A DNA stretch of 64,000 bases from Rhizobium chutanense (GTDB lineage: Bacteria > Pseudomonadota > Alphaproteobacteria > Rhizobiales > Rhizobiaceae), in the NCBI RefSeq assembly GCF_002531935.1, contig NZ_NWSV01000011.1, positions 109,977 to 173,976 on the forward strand. Reading direction: 5' to 3'. The notes below the pieces were generated by a model. It was not told the DNA's origin and made no database searches. It worked only from the letters and a program-made list of their open reading frames with translations. Position 1 is the stretch's first letter. Each line of letters begins with the position of its first letter. Position numbers and translations under genes: made by a program. Positions 24,860 through 33,601 of this stretch are shown here, in pieces.

Positions 24860-25741
24860 ATGGCAAACACCACGTTCGAGGCCGGTTCGGCCACGCTGTT
24901 TCGTCCGGGCACGTCGGATGCTGAGATCGAAGCCTCCGCAATGAAGGCGATACGCCGGCGCAACACATTGGTGCGCTTCTGGCAGATCGCCATCCTGGTC
25001 TTCGTGATCGGCATGTGGGAGCTTTCCTCCAACATGAACTGGATCGACCCGTTCTTCTATTCGAGCCCGAGCGGCGTCCTTGCGCGGCTCTACGAATGGG
25101 CGACCGAAGGCACCACCGAAGGGTCGCTCTGGTATAATCTCTGGGTGACGATGGAAGAGGCTCTGATCGGCTTCTTCGCAGGCTCGATCACCGGCGTCTT
25201 CGTCGGCATCGGCCTCGGCCGCAACCGCTTCCTGTCGGATATTTTCTCCGTCTACATCAAGGCGATCAACTCGATCCCGCGTGTGGTTCTTGCCCCGATC
25301 TTCATCATGATCATGGGTCTCGGCCTGCCGTCCAAGGTCGCGCTCGCCTTCATCATGGTGTTTTTCGTCGTCTTCGCCAACGCCTTCCAGGGCGTGCGCG
25401 AAGCCGACCGCAACATGATCGCCAATGCCCGCATCCTTGGCGCTTCCGACTGGCAGGTGACCCGCACCGTGGTCATTCCTTCGGCGATGAGCTGGATCTT
25501 CGCCAGCCTGCACGTCTCCTTCGGCTTTGCGATCATCGGCGCCATCGTCGGCGAATTCGTCGGCGCCCGCTTCGGCATCGGCCAGTTGATCTCGATCGCC
25601 AAGGGCACGTTCGACGCGGCCGGCATGTTCGCGGCCATCCTCCTCGTCATGGTCGTCACGCTTGTTGCCGAATACATCATGACATTGATCGAGAACCGTC
25701 TGGCCAAGTGGCGTCCGCAGCAGCACCTCGATACGCAGTGA
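24860..25741 (+). CDS. TauC/SsuC-type ABC transporter permease
   Basis: 293-aa permease with about six hydrophobic segments and the family loop ADRNMIANARILGASDWQVTRTVVIPSA (EAA-like, about 188-212). GGGAGGATATC gives a good ribosome-binding site. It ends the operon, followed by a strong hairpin terminator. Confidence 0.9.
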   Translation: MANTTFEAGSATLFRPGTSDAEIEASAMKAIRRRNTLVRFWQIAILVFVIGMWELSSNMNWIDPFFYSSPSGVLARLYEWATEGTTEGSLWYNLWVTMEEALIGFFAGSITGVFVGIGLGRNRFLSDIFSVYIKAINSIPRVVLAPIFIMIMGLGLPSKVALAFIMVFFVVFANAFQGVREADRNMIANARILGASDWQVTRTVVIPSAMSWIFASLHVSFGFAIIGAIVGEFVGARFGIGQLISIAKGTFDAAGMFAAILLVMVVTLVAEYIMTLIENRLAKWRPQQHLDTQ

Positions 25742-25774
25742 TCAAATCGGCCTCCTCCCAAGGCAGATCGAAGC

Positions 25775-25804
25775 GAAGGCCGGGCTTATTGCCCGGCCTT
25801 CTTT
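25775..25804. terminator. Bidirectional terminator
   Basis: GAAGGCCGGGC (25775-25785) and GCCCGGCCTTC (25791-25801) form an 11-bp perfect stem with a TTATT loop, then TTTC. It separates the ABC operon from the convergent histidine-kinase gene. Confidence 0.8.
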
Positions 25805-25822
25805 CATTCAATGCACCGAGGT

Positions 25823-27223
25823 TTAAGCGAGCGGAAGCCGCACCGTCACGACGAGCCCACCACCTTCCGCATCATCGAGCGAGACTGAACCTCCCGCCCC
25901 TTCGACGACCTCGCGCACGATCGCAAGCCCGAGGCCGCTGCCTTCGCTTTCGGTCCCCATGATCCGGTAGAAACGCTCGAAAACCTGTTCGCGCTCACCT
26001 TCGGGAATACCCGGCCCGTTATCCCAGACGGTGACGACGGCGCTGCCGTCCAGCTGGCCGACCGAAACCGTCACCCGTCCGTCCACGCGCGTATAGCGGA
26101 TCGCGTTGTCGATGAGATTGACCAGCATCTCGCGCAGCATCGTGCCGTCCCCCTCGACGATGACAACCCCGTCCGCTTCCAGCCCGAGATCGATGTTGCG
26201 CTTGAGCGCCTCTTCGGCATAGGCCTCCAGAATCTCACGGGCAGCCTTGCTGAGATCGGTCGCATCGCTGCGCGGGCGCCTGCTTCCGGGCTCGGCCCGC
26301 GACAAGGTCAACAGCTGGCTGGCGAGACGCGAAATCTGCCGGGTGCTGGTGCGCAGTGCAGCAAGCGCCTCGTCGCGGCGGGCCGCATCGTCTTCGCGGG
26401 AGGCCACGCTCGCCTGCGTCGAAATCAGCGCGAGCGGGGTCCTCAACTGATGCGCCGCATTCGATACGAACCGCCGCTGCGCCGCCATCTGGTTCTGGAC
26501 GCGCTCCATGTAATCGTTCAGCGCGTGCACGAGCGGGCGCAGTTCACTCTGGACCATCTCCGGCGGCAGCGGATCGAGACGGCTGCGCCCACGCCGGCGC
26601 ACGGCGTCCCGCAGCCGCAGAGCAGGCGTAAGGCCGCGCTGAAGTCCAAGGATGGTCACCAGGCTTGCGACGAAGACGAGCACGAACTGCTTGGAAAAGT
26701 CCGAAAACCATAGCTGCCGTCGCATTGCATACTGGCTGTTGTGGGTCACGGCGACGGTCACCGAGATCGTGCCGTCATCGGGAAGGCCGACGACGGGATG
26801 GTCGAGCATCATGACGCGCACGTCGGCGCCATGGAACGCACGATCCTCGCCGGACCGCTGGACGGCCGGTCGCGGCAGGTTGGGAAAGCCGCTCACCAGG
26901 CTGCCCCAGGCGGTGATGACCTGGTAGGATACGCGGTCGCCGAAACCGGTATCGAACATCTCGAGAGCAGCCGGCGGCACATCCACCTGAACATTGCCGC
27001 CCTCATCGACTCGCACCGCCTCGGCGATGACGCGGGCGGAGGCGAGAAGCGTTCGATCCGTCACCAACTTTGCCGTCGCGTCGGCCGACCAGAAACTGTC
27101 GTAAAGATTGAAGGCGATCGCACCGAGGAGCGTCAGCAGCACCCAGCAGAGCAGTTGCACCCTCAGGCTCTGGCTGAGCCGCGCGATCGTTCCGCCAGCC
27201 TTTGTCACGATGCTATTGGACAT
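25823..27223 (-). CDS. Sensor histidine kinase, TctE-like
   Basis: 466-aa membrane kinase. A hydrophobic segment at about 22-41 and a second at about 180-200 bracket a periplasmic domain typical of the TctE/2CSK group. The H-box is FVSNAAHQLRTPLAL (His258), the N-box MLVNLIDNAIRYT, and the G-boxes VWDNGPGIPEGE and GSGLGLAIVREVV. The start at 27223 lies 11 bases inside the response-regulator gene, giving translational coupling. TctE systems sense tricarboxylates or similar organic acids, but no transporter for these adjoins, so the signal is open. Confidence 0.9.
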   Translation of the reverse strand: MSNSIVTKAGGTIARLSQSLRVQLLCWVLLTLLGAIAFNLYDSFWSADATAKLVTDRTLLASARVIAEAVRVDEGGNVQVDVPPAALEMFDTGFGDRVSYQVITAWGSLVSGFPNLPRPAVQRSGEDRAFHGADVRVMMLDHPVVGLPDDGTISVTVAVTHNSQYAMRRQLWFSDFSKQFVLVFVASLVTILGLQRGLTPALRLRDAVRRRGRSRLDPLPPEMVQSELRPLVHALNDYMERVQNQMAAQRRFVSNAAHQLRTPLALISTQASVASREDDAARRDEALAALRTSTRQISRLASQLLTLSRAEPGSRRPRSDATDLSKAAREILEAYAEEALKRNIDLGLEADGVVIVEGDGTMLREMLVNLIDNAIRYTRVDGRVTVSVGQLDGSAVVTVWDNGPGIPEGEREQVFERFYRIMGTESEGSGLGLAIVREVVEGAGGSVSLDDAEGGGLVVTVRLPLA

Positions 27224-27881
27224 GTCTGAGGAGATAGCCGAGCCCGCGCAGCGTCGCGATCTGAACCGAACTGGTTTCGAGCTTCTTGCGCAGCCTGTGG
27301 ACGTAGATTTCGATGGCGCTCGGATCGGCCTCGTCGTCAAAACCGAAGACGCTTTCGGAGAGAGCGGCTTTAGAAACCGTATTGCCGAGCTTCATGACGA
27401 GCTGTTCGAGAACGGCATATTCCCGCGGCGTCAGTTGCAACGGCTCGCCTTCGACGAAGAACTGCCGCGTGCCGCCGGAAAAGCGCAGATTGCCGACGGT
27501 GATTTCGGAGGATGCTCGGTCCTGGCCGCGGCGCACCACGGCGCGGATCCTCGCCTCGAGTTCGGCGATTTCGAAGGGCTTGGCGAGATAATCGTCGGCG
27601 CCGCTGTCAAGCCCGGCCACGCGACCGTCCAGGCTCGCATTCGCGGTCAGGATGATGACCGGCAGCTTGTTTCCCGATTGCCTCAGCCGCTTCAAAAGCG
27701 TCAGCCCATCAAGCTTGGGCAGCGAAAGGTCGAGGATCATCGCCGAATACTCCGCCACCTTGAGCATATGCTCGGCGTCCTCGCCGTCATAAGCAATGTC
27801 GATAGCGTATTGCGCCTGCCGCAGGGCTTTGCCCAGCCAGGCCGCCAGATCCTTGTTGTCCTCCACCACAAGCAGTCTCAT
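27213..27881 (-). CDS. OmpR-family response regulator, TctD-like
   Basis: 222-aa regulator. The receiver domain (1-115) has the acidic pair E7/D8, the phosphorylation site Asp51 in MILDLSLPK and Lys in the GADDYLAKPF loop. The C-terminal winged helix contains LTPREYAVLEQLV and IEIYVHRLRKKLE. It overlaps the kinase start. It is divergent from the isochorismatase-like gene with 194 bases between, which may contain its own promoter. Confidence 0.92.
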   Translation of the reverse strand: MRLLVVEDNKDLAAWLGKALRQAQYAIDIAYDGEDAEHMLKVAEYSAMILDLSLPKLDGLTLLKRLRQSGNKLPVIILTANASLDGRVAGLDSGADDYLAKPFEIAELEARIRAVVRRGQDRASSEITVGNLRFSGGTRQFFVEGEPLQLTPREYAVLEQLVMKLGNTVSKAALSESVFGFDDEADPSAIEIYVHRLRKKLETSSVQIATLRGLGYLLRHVQ

Positions 27882-28075
27882 CCGTCCCCCTTAGCACGTG
27901 CAGAGGGCTTGGCGGAAGCGTGCCTATGGCGTTGTATCTCACGTGTCGCTCCAAGTGTTGGACTGCGTCCGGAGGTCATTGGCGCGAATTGTCCGCTATT
28001 TGTCCGGCGCGTGCATTTTCCTCTGTCGTGAAGTTGCCGAATATGGCTTCATGATCAACCGCCATGGAGCAGAAA

Positions 28076-28642
28076 ATGTCCGGCCATGAAACCATTCTTC
28101 TCGTCATAGACGCCCAGGAGTCCTTCCGGCAGCGCGATTATTGGGATGAAGGTCTCGCTTCCGCCTATATCGAACGCCAGCAGGCACTGATCGACGGCGC
28201 CGAGGCCAGCGGGATACCCGTCATCCAGATCTTCCATGTCGATGGAAGCGGACCGTTCTCGGAAGCCTCCGGCTTCGTCAGGACGCTCGCCCCGCTCAGG
28301 ATCGCTCCCGAAGCGACCTTCAGGAAGGGCCGCCACAGCGCACTCGTCGGTTCCGGGCTCGACGTATGGCTGACTGAAAATGGCGTTCGCCGCATCATCG
28401 TCTCCGGCATCCGCACCGAGCAATGCTGCGAGACCACGACGCGCCACGCCTCGGATCTCGGCTATCAGGTCGACTATGCCGGCGAAGCGACCCTGACCTT
28501 CCCGATGACCGACGCGGCGGGACGGACATGGAGCGCCGGAGAAATCCGGAGCCGGACGGAACTGGTCCTGTCCGGCCGCTTCGCCCGGATCGCCACTGTC
28601 GAACAGGCGCTGGCGGGGAGCGGAGAGCAACTCGCAGCATGA
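28076..28642 (+). CDS. Isochorismatase-family cysteine hydrolase
   Basis: 188-aa hydrolase. The catalytic triad is visible as Asp12 (LLVIDAQESF), Lys84 (FRKGRHSAL) and Cys117 in RTEQCCETTTRHA. GGAG six bases before the ATG at 28076 supports that start. Members hydrolyse isochorismate, nicotinamide, N-carbamoylsarcosine or similar amides; the active site does not decide. Its stop overlaps the start of a GlxA-type regulator (ATGA), a frequent pairing in rhizobia, so its expression and substrate are tied to that regulator. Confidence 0.88.
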   Translation: MSGHETILLVIDAQESFRQRDYWDEGLASAYIERQQALIDGAEASGIPVIQIFHVDGSGPFSEASGFVRTLAPLRIAPEATFRKGRHSALVGSGLDVWLTENGVRRIIVSGIRTEQCCETTTRHASDLGYQVDYAGEATLTFPMTDAAGRTWSAGEIRSRTELVLSGRFARIATVEQALAGSGEQLAA

Positions 28643-29649
28643 CCGACGCAATGCAGCCCTTCGATATTCCGGTCTTCGCAGTCGTGCCGCCGCGCGTGCT
28701 GCTGCTCGACGTCGCCGGCCCGATCGAAGTGCTGCGCAAGGCGAACCTCGAACAGGAGGCGGTGCGCTTTACCGTCACCTATATCGGTCCGTCGGCTACA
28801 GTCGGCAGCTCGATCGGTCTTGCCGTGACAGGCGTTGCCGCTTTGCCGGAGCGCCTGCCCGATGGTGCGCTTGTCGTCATTGCCGGCAGCGCCGACGCGC
28901 CGATGGACAACAATCGTCCGTGGGAGGAAGAGGAGCGTGCCGCCCAGGCCGCCATCGTAGCATGGCTAAAGCGGGCTATCCGCCCAGGAGTTCGGCTGGC
29001 CTCGATCTGCTCAGGCGCGCTGCTCGCCGCCGAGGCCGGAATGCTCGACGGCCGCGAATGCACCACCCATCACGGCTGCATGGACGACCTGGCGAGGCTT
29101 GCTCCCACCGCGCGCATCCGGGACAACCGGCTTTATGTCGAGGATGGAGAGCGCCTGACGAGCGCCGGCATCACCGCCGGCATCGACCTCATGCTGCACA
29201 TCGTCGCCGAGGCGGCGGGACATGCCTGCGCGCTTGCGGTGGCGCGCTATCTCGTCGTCTATCTCAGGCGCGGCGGCTCGGATCCGCAGCTTTCGCCATG
29301 GCTCGAAGGCCGCAACCATATTCACCCGGTCATTCATCGCGCACAGGATGCCGTCGCCGCCGACCCCTCCCGCGACTGGTCGGTCGCCTCGCTCGCGCGC
29401 CTCAGCGGCGCCAGCCCGCGAAACCTCTCACGGCTTTTCAACGAACATACCGGCATGAGCGTCACCGATTTTGTCAACCGCATGCGCGTGGCGCTCGCCC
29501 GCGAGATGCTTTCCGGCTCGCGACTGGATATGGAGGCAGTGGCCATGCGCGCCGGCTTCGGTTCGGCCCGGCAGCTGCGCCGCGCCTGGAACCGGCTGCA
29601 TGACAGCCCGCCAAGCGCTGCGCGGCCTAACCTGACCATCAGCTCATAG
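28639..29649 (+). CDS. GlxA-type AraC-family regulator with DJ-1/PfpI domain
   Basis: 336-aa protein. Residues 1-190 are a DJ-1/PfpI-like domain with the nucleophile-elbow region LASICSGALLAAEAGMLDGR, and residues about 235-325 two AraC helix-turn-helix units (SVASLARLSGASPRNLSRLF, DMEAVAMRAGFGSARQLRRAW). The PfpI-like part usually serves as ligand sensor rather than protease. Start and stop overlap the hydrolase gene, and its 3' end overlaps the convergent gene by six bases. It may sense the substrate of the hydrolase. Confidence 0.9.
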   Translation: MTDAMQPFDIPVFAVVPPRVLLLDVAGPIEVLRKANLEQEAVRFTVTYIGPSATVGSSIGLAVTGVAALPERLPDGALVVIAGSADAPMDNNRPWEEEERAAQAAIVAWLKRAIRPGVRLASICSGALLAAEAGMLDGRECTTHHGCMDDLARLAPTARIRDNRLYVEDGERLTSAGITAGIDLMLHIVAEAAGHACALAVARYLVVYLRRGGSDPQLSPWLEGRNHIHPVIHRAQDAVAADPSRDWSVASLARLSGASPRNLSRLFNEHTGMSVTDFVNRMRVALAREMLSGSRLDMEAVAMRAGFGSARQLRRAWNRLHDSPPSAARPNLTISS

Positions 29650-30492
29650 AGTGAGGGGAACGGCCGCGCACACCGCCGCCTCTTCGGCGGCAACGGCCGC
29701 AGCGCCAGCCACCTCCGTTCCCCAGATTTCGATCTGCGTCAGCGCCGGAAAGGGCGAGCTGTCCTCGGCCTTGATCAGGCCGTGCAGTTCCACCCATTCG
29801 ATAATGCAGGGCTCTATCGGAAAGCTCTGCGCGGCGCCCGATTTCACCAGCGGGAATGAAAAACTTCTGCCATTCGAGAGCGTGAGACTTGCCTTTTCCC
29901 ACCAGGAATCATGCGGGAAATCCGCCCGCAGATAAAAAACGATCTCGTCGATCCGCACCGGCCGGCCGAATTCCACCGTCAGCGCGGCTTGAGGATCGCG
30001 GTTGATGCCCCAACTCGTATAGGGCCAGAAGCCGTGATTGTCGTTGGCCTTCTCGCCGTCGATGGCGTTGCGCGCGGCGAAGGCCGCCTCGCCGCGGGTT
30101 TCCACATTGGCATGCGCATGCGGAAAGAGCGTGCGGTTGGCGTGATCGTCCCAAGGGTTCAGGGCAAGATTGCGCCTTTGAGCGATCTCGTCGGGCCGCG
30201 CACGTCTCGCTGAAAGCCGGTGGATATCGCCCTTGAAGGCGTTCGGCGAGTAGGACTTGCGTTTGTCGCCGAAGGGTACGGCAAGCGAATAAGCGCCTTC
30301 CCTCATGTAGACCAGGGCGGGATGGACCGCGCTGTCCAGCGCCAGGAAGACATGCCCCGGCTCCGAGGTCTCGACGATGACGCAGTCGCCCTCGCTATAA
30401 TTCAGACGATAGACCAGAAACGTCTCGTCCTGCCCTGTCGAGCTTGCCAGCACGAACCCATCGGCATCCACGATCTTCAGCGTCAATTCCAT
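29644..30492 (-). CDS. Carbohydrate-binding (F5/8 C-like) protein of unknown function
   Basis: 282-aa protein without a signal peptide. The N-terminal part (1-100) is beta-rich (FVLASSTGQDETFLVYRLNYSEGD), and residues about 120-255 look like a discoidin/F5/8-type beta-sandwich (AARNAIDGEKANDNHGFWPYTSWGINRDPQAALTVEFGRPVRIDEI as a run of conserved short motifs). The C-terminus is alanine-rich (GAAAVAAEEAAVCAA), of no obvious role. It follows the heparinase gene across the RIME1 repeat on the same strand, so a role in handling the same glycan is inferred. No catalytic motif was recognised. Confidence 0.7.
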   Translation of the reverse strand: MELTLKIVDADGFVLASSTGQDETFLVYRLNYSEGDCVIVETSEPGHVFLALDSAVHPALVYMREGAYSLAVPFGDKRKSYSPNAFKGDIHRLSARRARPDEIAQRRNLALNPWDDHANRTLFPHAHANVETRGEAAFAARNAIDGEKANDNHGFWPYTSWGINRDPQAALTVEFGRPVRIDEIVFYLRADFPHDSWWEKASLTLSNGRSFSFPLVKSGAAQSFPIEPCIIEWVELHGLIKAEDSSPFPALTQIEIWGTEVAGAAAVAAEEAAVCAAVPLTL

Positions 30493-30507
30493 GCTCGCCC
30501 TCCTACG

Positions 30508-30620
30508 AGCATGATGCCGAAAAGTGTGAGCGGTTTTCGGACGACATCATGCTCTAACTATTTAATTTAGAACAGGATTCAGATTTAGGCCGACCCGGCC
30601 TAAATCTGAATCCTGTTCTA
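30508..30620. repeat. RIME1-like double-palindrome element
   Basis: Two adjacent large palindromes, 113 bp. The first (30508-30554) has GAGCATGATG/CATCATGCTC ends around a CCGAAAA/TTTTCGG inner stem. The second is a perfect 25-bp stem, 30568-30592 paired with 30596-30620, with a three-base loop. Length and core match the Rhizobium-specific intergenic mosaic element RIME1 as I remember it. The last three bases are the stop codon of the heparinase gene on the minus strand. Confidence 0.75.
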
Positions 30621-32408
30621 GACGATCCGCAATGTCAGGCGCTTGCCGGCAAGCGGCAGGCGCAGACGGAAGAGTTTCTCGGGCCAGGCCGATCTCAGCC
30701 TGGGATCATCCACCTCGATCTCGTCGATTTCGATCATGCCGGCGCCCTCGACGACAATGCTGCCGAGATCGGCAAGATCGATTTTCTCCGATGTGACGGT
30801 CGGCGCGAGGCACGTCATCAGCGACAGGACGGCCGGTTTATCCCCATCATGAGCGTCTGTGATTTCGACGTGGCGGCCCCGCATCAGGGAAACGGTCCGC
30901 CGATAGCTGCGCAGTTCCGCTTCCGGGGGATAAGCCCCTGCTATATCAAGCGATATGCGCGCACGATCATCGCCGAATTCGACCTCGACATCCCCAGCGC
31001 CGAAGTCTTCGCCGGCGGACTGCATGACGCCTTCGAAAGTCGGCAGGTTGTGATAGGCCGACTGCATCGTCCATATTTCGTAGCGGCTCGGCGAGAAGGT
31101 CTTGGCCGTATAGGTCTCGACGCCGACATCGATCAGGAACGGGCATCCGTTCTTGTAGAGCGTGACGCTGCCGACATCGTTGTGATTATGGCCTTCGCCA
31201 TTGTTGCCACCCTTGACCGCCAGGGAAAACTGGCCGTCGCGGGCGACGAAGAGGCCGATGCCGGGATAGAAGATATCGCGCGGATGGGCTGGACGCGGCT
31301 CGACTGCGGGAAGCGCTCCCACCAGCAATTCCTGCACGCGATACCAGAGGTTCCACTCCCCGGGCAGGTGCGGATGATCCGCTGTGGCCCTATCAGCTGC
31401 GGCGAACTCCGCCAGCATTTCGGAGCCGACCGCCTTGCCGAACAGATATTCCCGCGCGCTGCAGGGCTCGACCACGGCGGAGGAATCCGCGAAGTTGAAG
31501 TAGTAACGGCCAGCCACATGCATGTTGGCGATATATTCGGCCATGTTGCGGATCTTTGGGTGCCGCCAGATCTTACCGAACAGGCCGGGTGCGGCGCTAT
31601 CGAGAACGGTCAGCGCGCCGTGAAGGCAGAGCGCGGCATGGCGGTAGTAGACGACACCCTCCTCGCAGGCCCCGTCCTCGGCATAATCCTTCAGGAAGGC
31701 ATCGAGGCTGCCGAGCGCCTTTTCGACGACGGCGCGGCGCGTTGGCTGATCGGTTTTCACAGAGAAGGCGGTCAACAGGACGTTCTGACTGATCCAGGCC
31801 GTCCAGTTGTTCATCCGCTCGCCGCCGCGGCCCATCCACCAGAAATGCCGGCCGAGATAAGGCGAAAGAATGCGGGCCTCGATCTCGCGCTTCACACGCG
31901 CCGCAATCTCCGGGCTGAGGTCATCGATCTTGTCGCCCAACAGGGCGACGATCGTTGCCAGCAGGGCCGCCGTCTCAGCGGCGAAGAGATCGACGACCGG
32001 CTGCGAGTTGTCAGGCAACGGCAGGCGCGGGCCGCCGCGTTCATGGGCATTATGGGCCGGAAGCTGCCAGCCGCTCTCCTCAGTGATCAGGAAGATGCCG
32101 TCGACGATGCCGGGCAGGAACCGGCCGCTGCCTTCGACGAGTTCGCCGAGCACCAGATCGTTGAGCATCCGCCGCCGTGTGAAATAAAGCTCCTCGAAAC
32201 GTGCGCGGTTGCCCGTCTCCGTATACGCCCGGTAATCGGAGGCCGTAATGAGCGGCCAACTGCGCGCAAGCGTGATTTCGGCATCGCGAACGACCACATC
32301 CCGCGCTGCCTGCGGCACCGCGCTCCATCTCTCGCGATCGACAGAAACTGCTCCGGGTGTGAAGTCGCCCAGCATATCGGGCAACTCCGCTGAAATCTCG
32401 CTGAACAT
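30618..32408 (-). CDS. Heparinase II/III-family protein, cytoplasmic
   Basis: 596-aa polysaccharide-lyase-like protein. An alpha/alpha toroid (about 60-370; NNWTAWISQN at 200-209, CEEGVVYYRH at 248-257) precedes the heparinase II/III beta-sandwich (GHNHNDVGS at 406-414, AYHNLP at 451-456). The Asn/His pattern in the toroid and Tyr255/His257 could serve catalysis. No signal peptide, so it would act on imported oligosaccharides and create unsaturated uronates for the GH88 enzyme encoded divergently. Its stop codon lies inside the RIME1 repeat. The natural substrate (alginate, heparan-like, or a bacterial or plant uronate glycan) is unknown. Confidence 0.85.
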   Translation of the reverse strand: MFSEISAELPDMLGDFTPGAVSVDRERWSAVPQAARDVVVRDAEITLARSWPLITASDYRAYTETGNRARFEELYFTRRRMLNDLVLGELVEGSGRFLPGIVDGIFLITEESGWQLPAHNAHERGGPRLPLPDNSQPVVDLFAAETAALLATIVALLGDKIDDLSPEIAARVKREIEARILSPYLGRHFWWMGRGGERMNNWTAWISQNVLLTAFSVKTDQPTRRAVVEKALGSLDAFLKDYAEDGACEEGVVYYRHAALCLHGALTVLDSAAPGLFGKIWRHPKIRNMAEYIANMHVAGRYYFNFADSSAVVEPCSAREYLFGKAVGSEMLAEFAAADRATADHPHLPGEWNLWYRVQELLVGALPAVEPRPAHPRDIFYPGIGLFVARDGQFSLAVKGGNNGEGHNHNDVGSVTLYKNGCPFLIDVGVETYTAKTFSPSRYEIWTMQSAYHNLPTFEGVMQSAGEDFGAGDVEVEFGDDRARISLDIAGAYPPEAELRSYRRTVSLMRGRHVEITDAHDGDKPAVLSLMTCLAPTVTSEKIDLADLGSIVVEGAGMIEIDEIEVDDPRLRSAWPEKLFRLRLPLAGKRLTLRIV

Positions 32409-32495
32409 GTTCCTCCCCGCATCGGAAAAGCATCGATAAGCGCTTGGTGCTCATGCTCACCTATCATATGTTTTCCGCGCTTTCCATAAAATTTG

Positions 32496-32510
32496 TATGA
32501 TCTATTCATA
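32496..32510. promoter_or_regulatory. Inverted repeat in the heparinase/transporter divergent promoter
   Basis: TATGA-N5-TCATA lies in the 155-bp region between the heparinase gene and the permease operon, where the DNA is AT-rich. It could be the operator of a GntR- or LacI-type regulator that is not in the window. The arms are short, so confidence is low. Confidence 0.3.
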
Positions 32511-32563
32511 ACTTGTTTGACCAGTGCCGGATATGTGCTATGTCCTCGGAAGGAGGAACAGGG

Positions 32564-33601
32564 ATGGCATTTGCCCGCCCGAACATCGCGGGATCGATCC
32601 CGCAGGCCGCCAGCCGCAGAATGTCCGCCCAGGAGGAAGCATCGGTGTCCATATCGAATTCGGCCATCGCAACCGATGGTGTTCCGGCAACACCCCGCCG
32701 GAAGGTCGCCGTTCTGTCCAAGCGCCAGCGCAAGCTGCGCAACGCGCTCGTCGCCTATTCCTTCATCGCGCCGAACTTTATCGGTTTCGCCGTCTTCACG
32801 CTTGGTCCGATCCTTTTCGCCTTCGCGCTCGCCTTCATGCATTGGGACGGCTCGAATGCGATCACATTCGCAGGGCTCGACAATTTCTGGCGGCTCTTCG
32901 AAGACAAGGCCTTCATCGCCGCCTTCTGGAATACGGTCATCTATACGGTCGCTTCGGTGCCGGCGACGCTGCTTTGCGCGCTCGGCCTCGCCGTTCTCCT
33001 CAACCAGAAGATCGTGGGGCGGAATTTCTTCCGCACGGCCATGTTCTTCCCCTATGTCGCCTCGCTGGTCGCCGTCGCGGTCGTCTGGAACATGATCTTC
33101 AATCCTGAGATGGGACCAGTGAACATGATCCTCTATACGCTCGGCCTCGATCCGAAGAACATGCCGGGATGGGCGGCCGACCGCCATTGGGCAATGGTTA
33201 CCGTGATCCTCTTCGGCATCTGGAAGAACATGGGCTACTACATGGTCATCTATCTGGCCGGCCTGCAGGGCATCAATGCCGAGCTCTATGAGGCAGCCGA
33301 TCTCGACGGCGCCAATTCCTGGCAGAAATTCATCCACGTCACCGTGCCGCAGCTCGGGCCGACGACCTTCTTCGTCACCGTCATGCTGACCATCCAGTCC
33401 TTCAAAGTGTTCGACCAGATCTTCATGATCACCCAGGGCGGACCCGGTACCTCGACGCTGGTCCTCGTCTACCACATCTACAACGAGGCCTTCATCTCCT
33501 GGGATCTCGGCTATTCCAGCATGGTTTCGCTGGTGCTGTTCTTCCTCGTGCTCGCCGTCACCGTCTTCCAGTTCCGGCGCCAGAGGGAGGACGAGGCATG
33601 A
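32564..33601 (+). CDS. Carbohydrate ABC transporter permease, MalF/UgpA type
   Basis: 345-aa permease with a 50-residue hydrophilic N-terminal extension, then six hydrophobic segments and the EAA loop YEAADLDGANSWQKFIHVTVP. The start at 32564 is supported by AGGAGG nine bases upstream; a later ATG at 32618, also preceded by AGGAGG-like sequence, cannot be excluded. It is the first gene of the second glycan-import operon. Confidence 0.9.
   Translation: MAFARPNIAGSIPQAASRRMSAQEEASVSISNSAIATDGVPATPRRKVAVLSKRQRKLRNALVAYSFIAPNFIGFAVFTLGPILFAFALAFMHWDGSNAITFAGLDNFWRLFEDKAFIAAFWNTVIYTVASVPATLLCALGLAVLLNQKIVGRNFFRTAMFFPYVASLVAVAVVWNMIFNPEMGPVNMILYTLGLDPKNMPGWAADRHWAMVTVILFGIWKNMGYYMVIYLAGLQGINAELYEAADLDGANSWQKFIHVTVPQLGPTTFFVTVMLTIQSFKVFDQIFMITQGGPGTSTLVLVYHIYNEAFISWDLGYSSMVSLVLFFLVLAVTVFQFRRQREDEA

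Noticed and set aside
22991..25726. Long minus-strand open frame across the taurine-type ABC operon
   Set aside because: It spans three well-identified genes and an intergenic hairpin, is rich in His/Asp/Arg and has no homology pattern.
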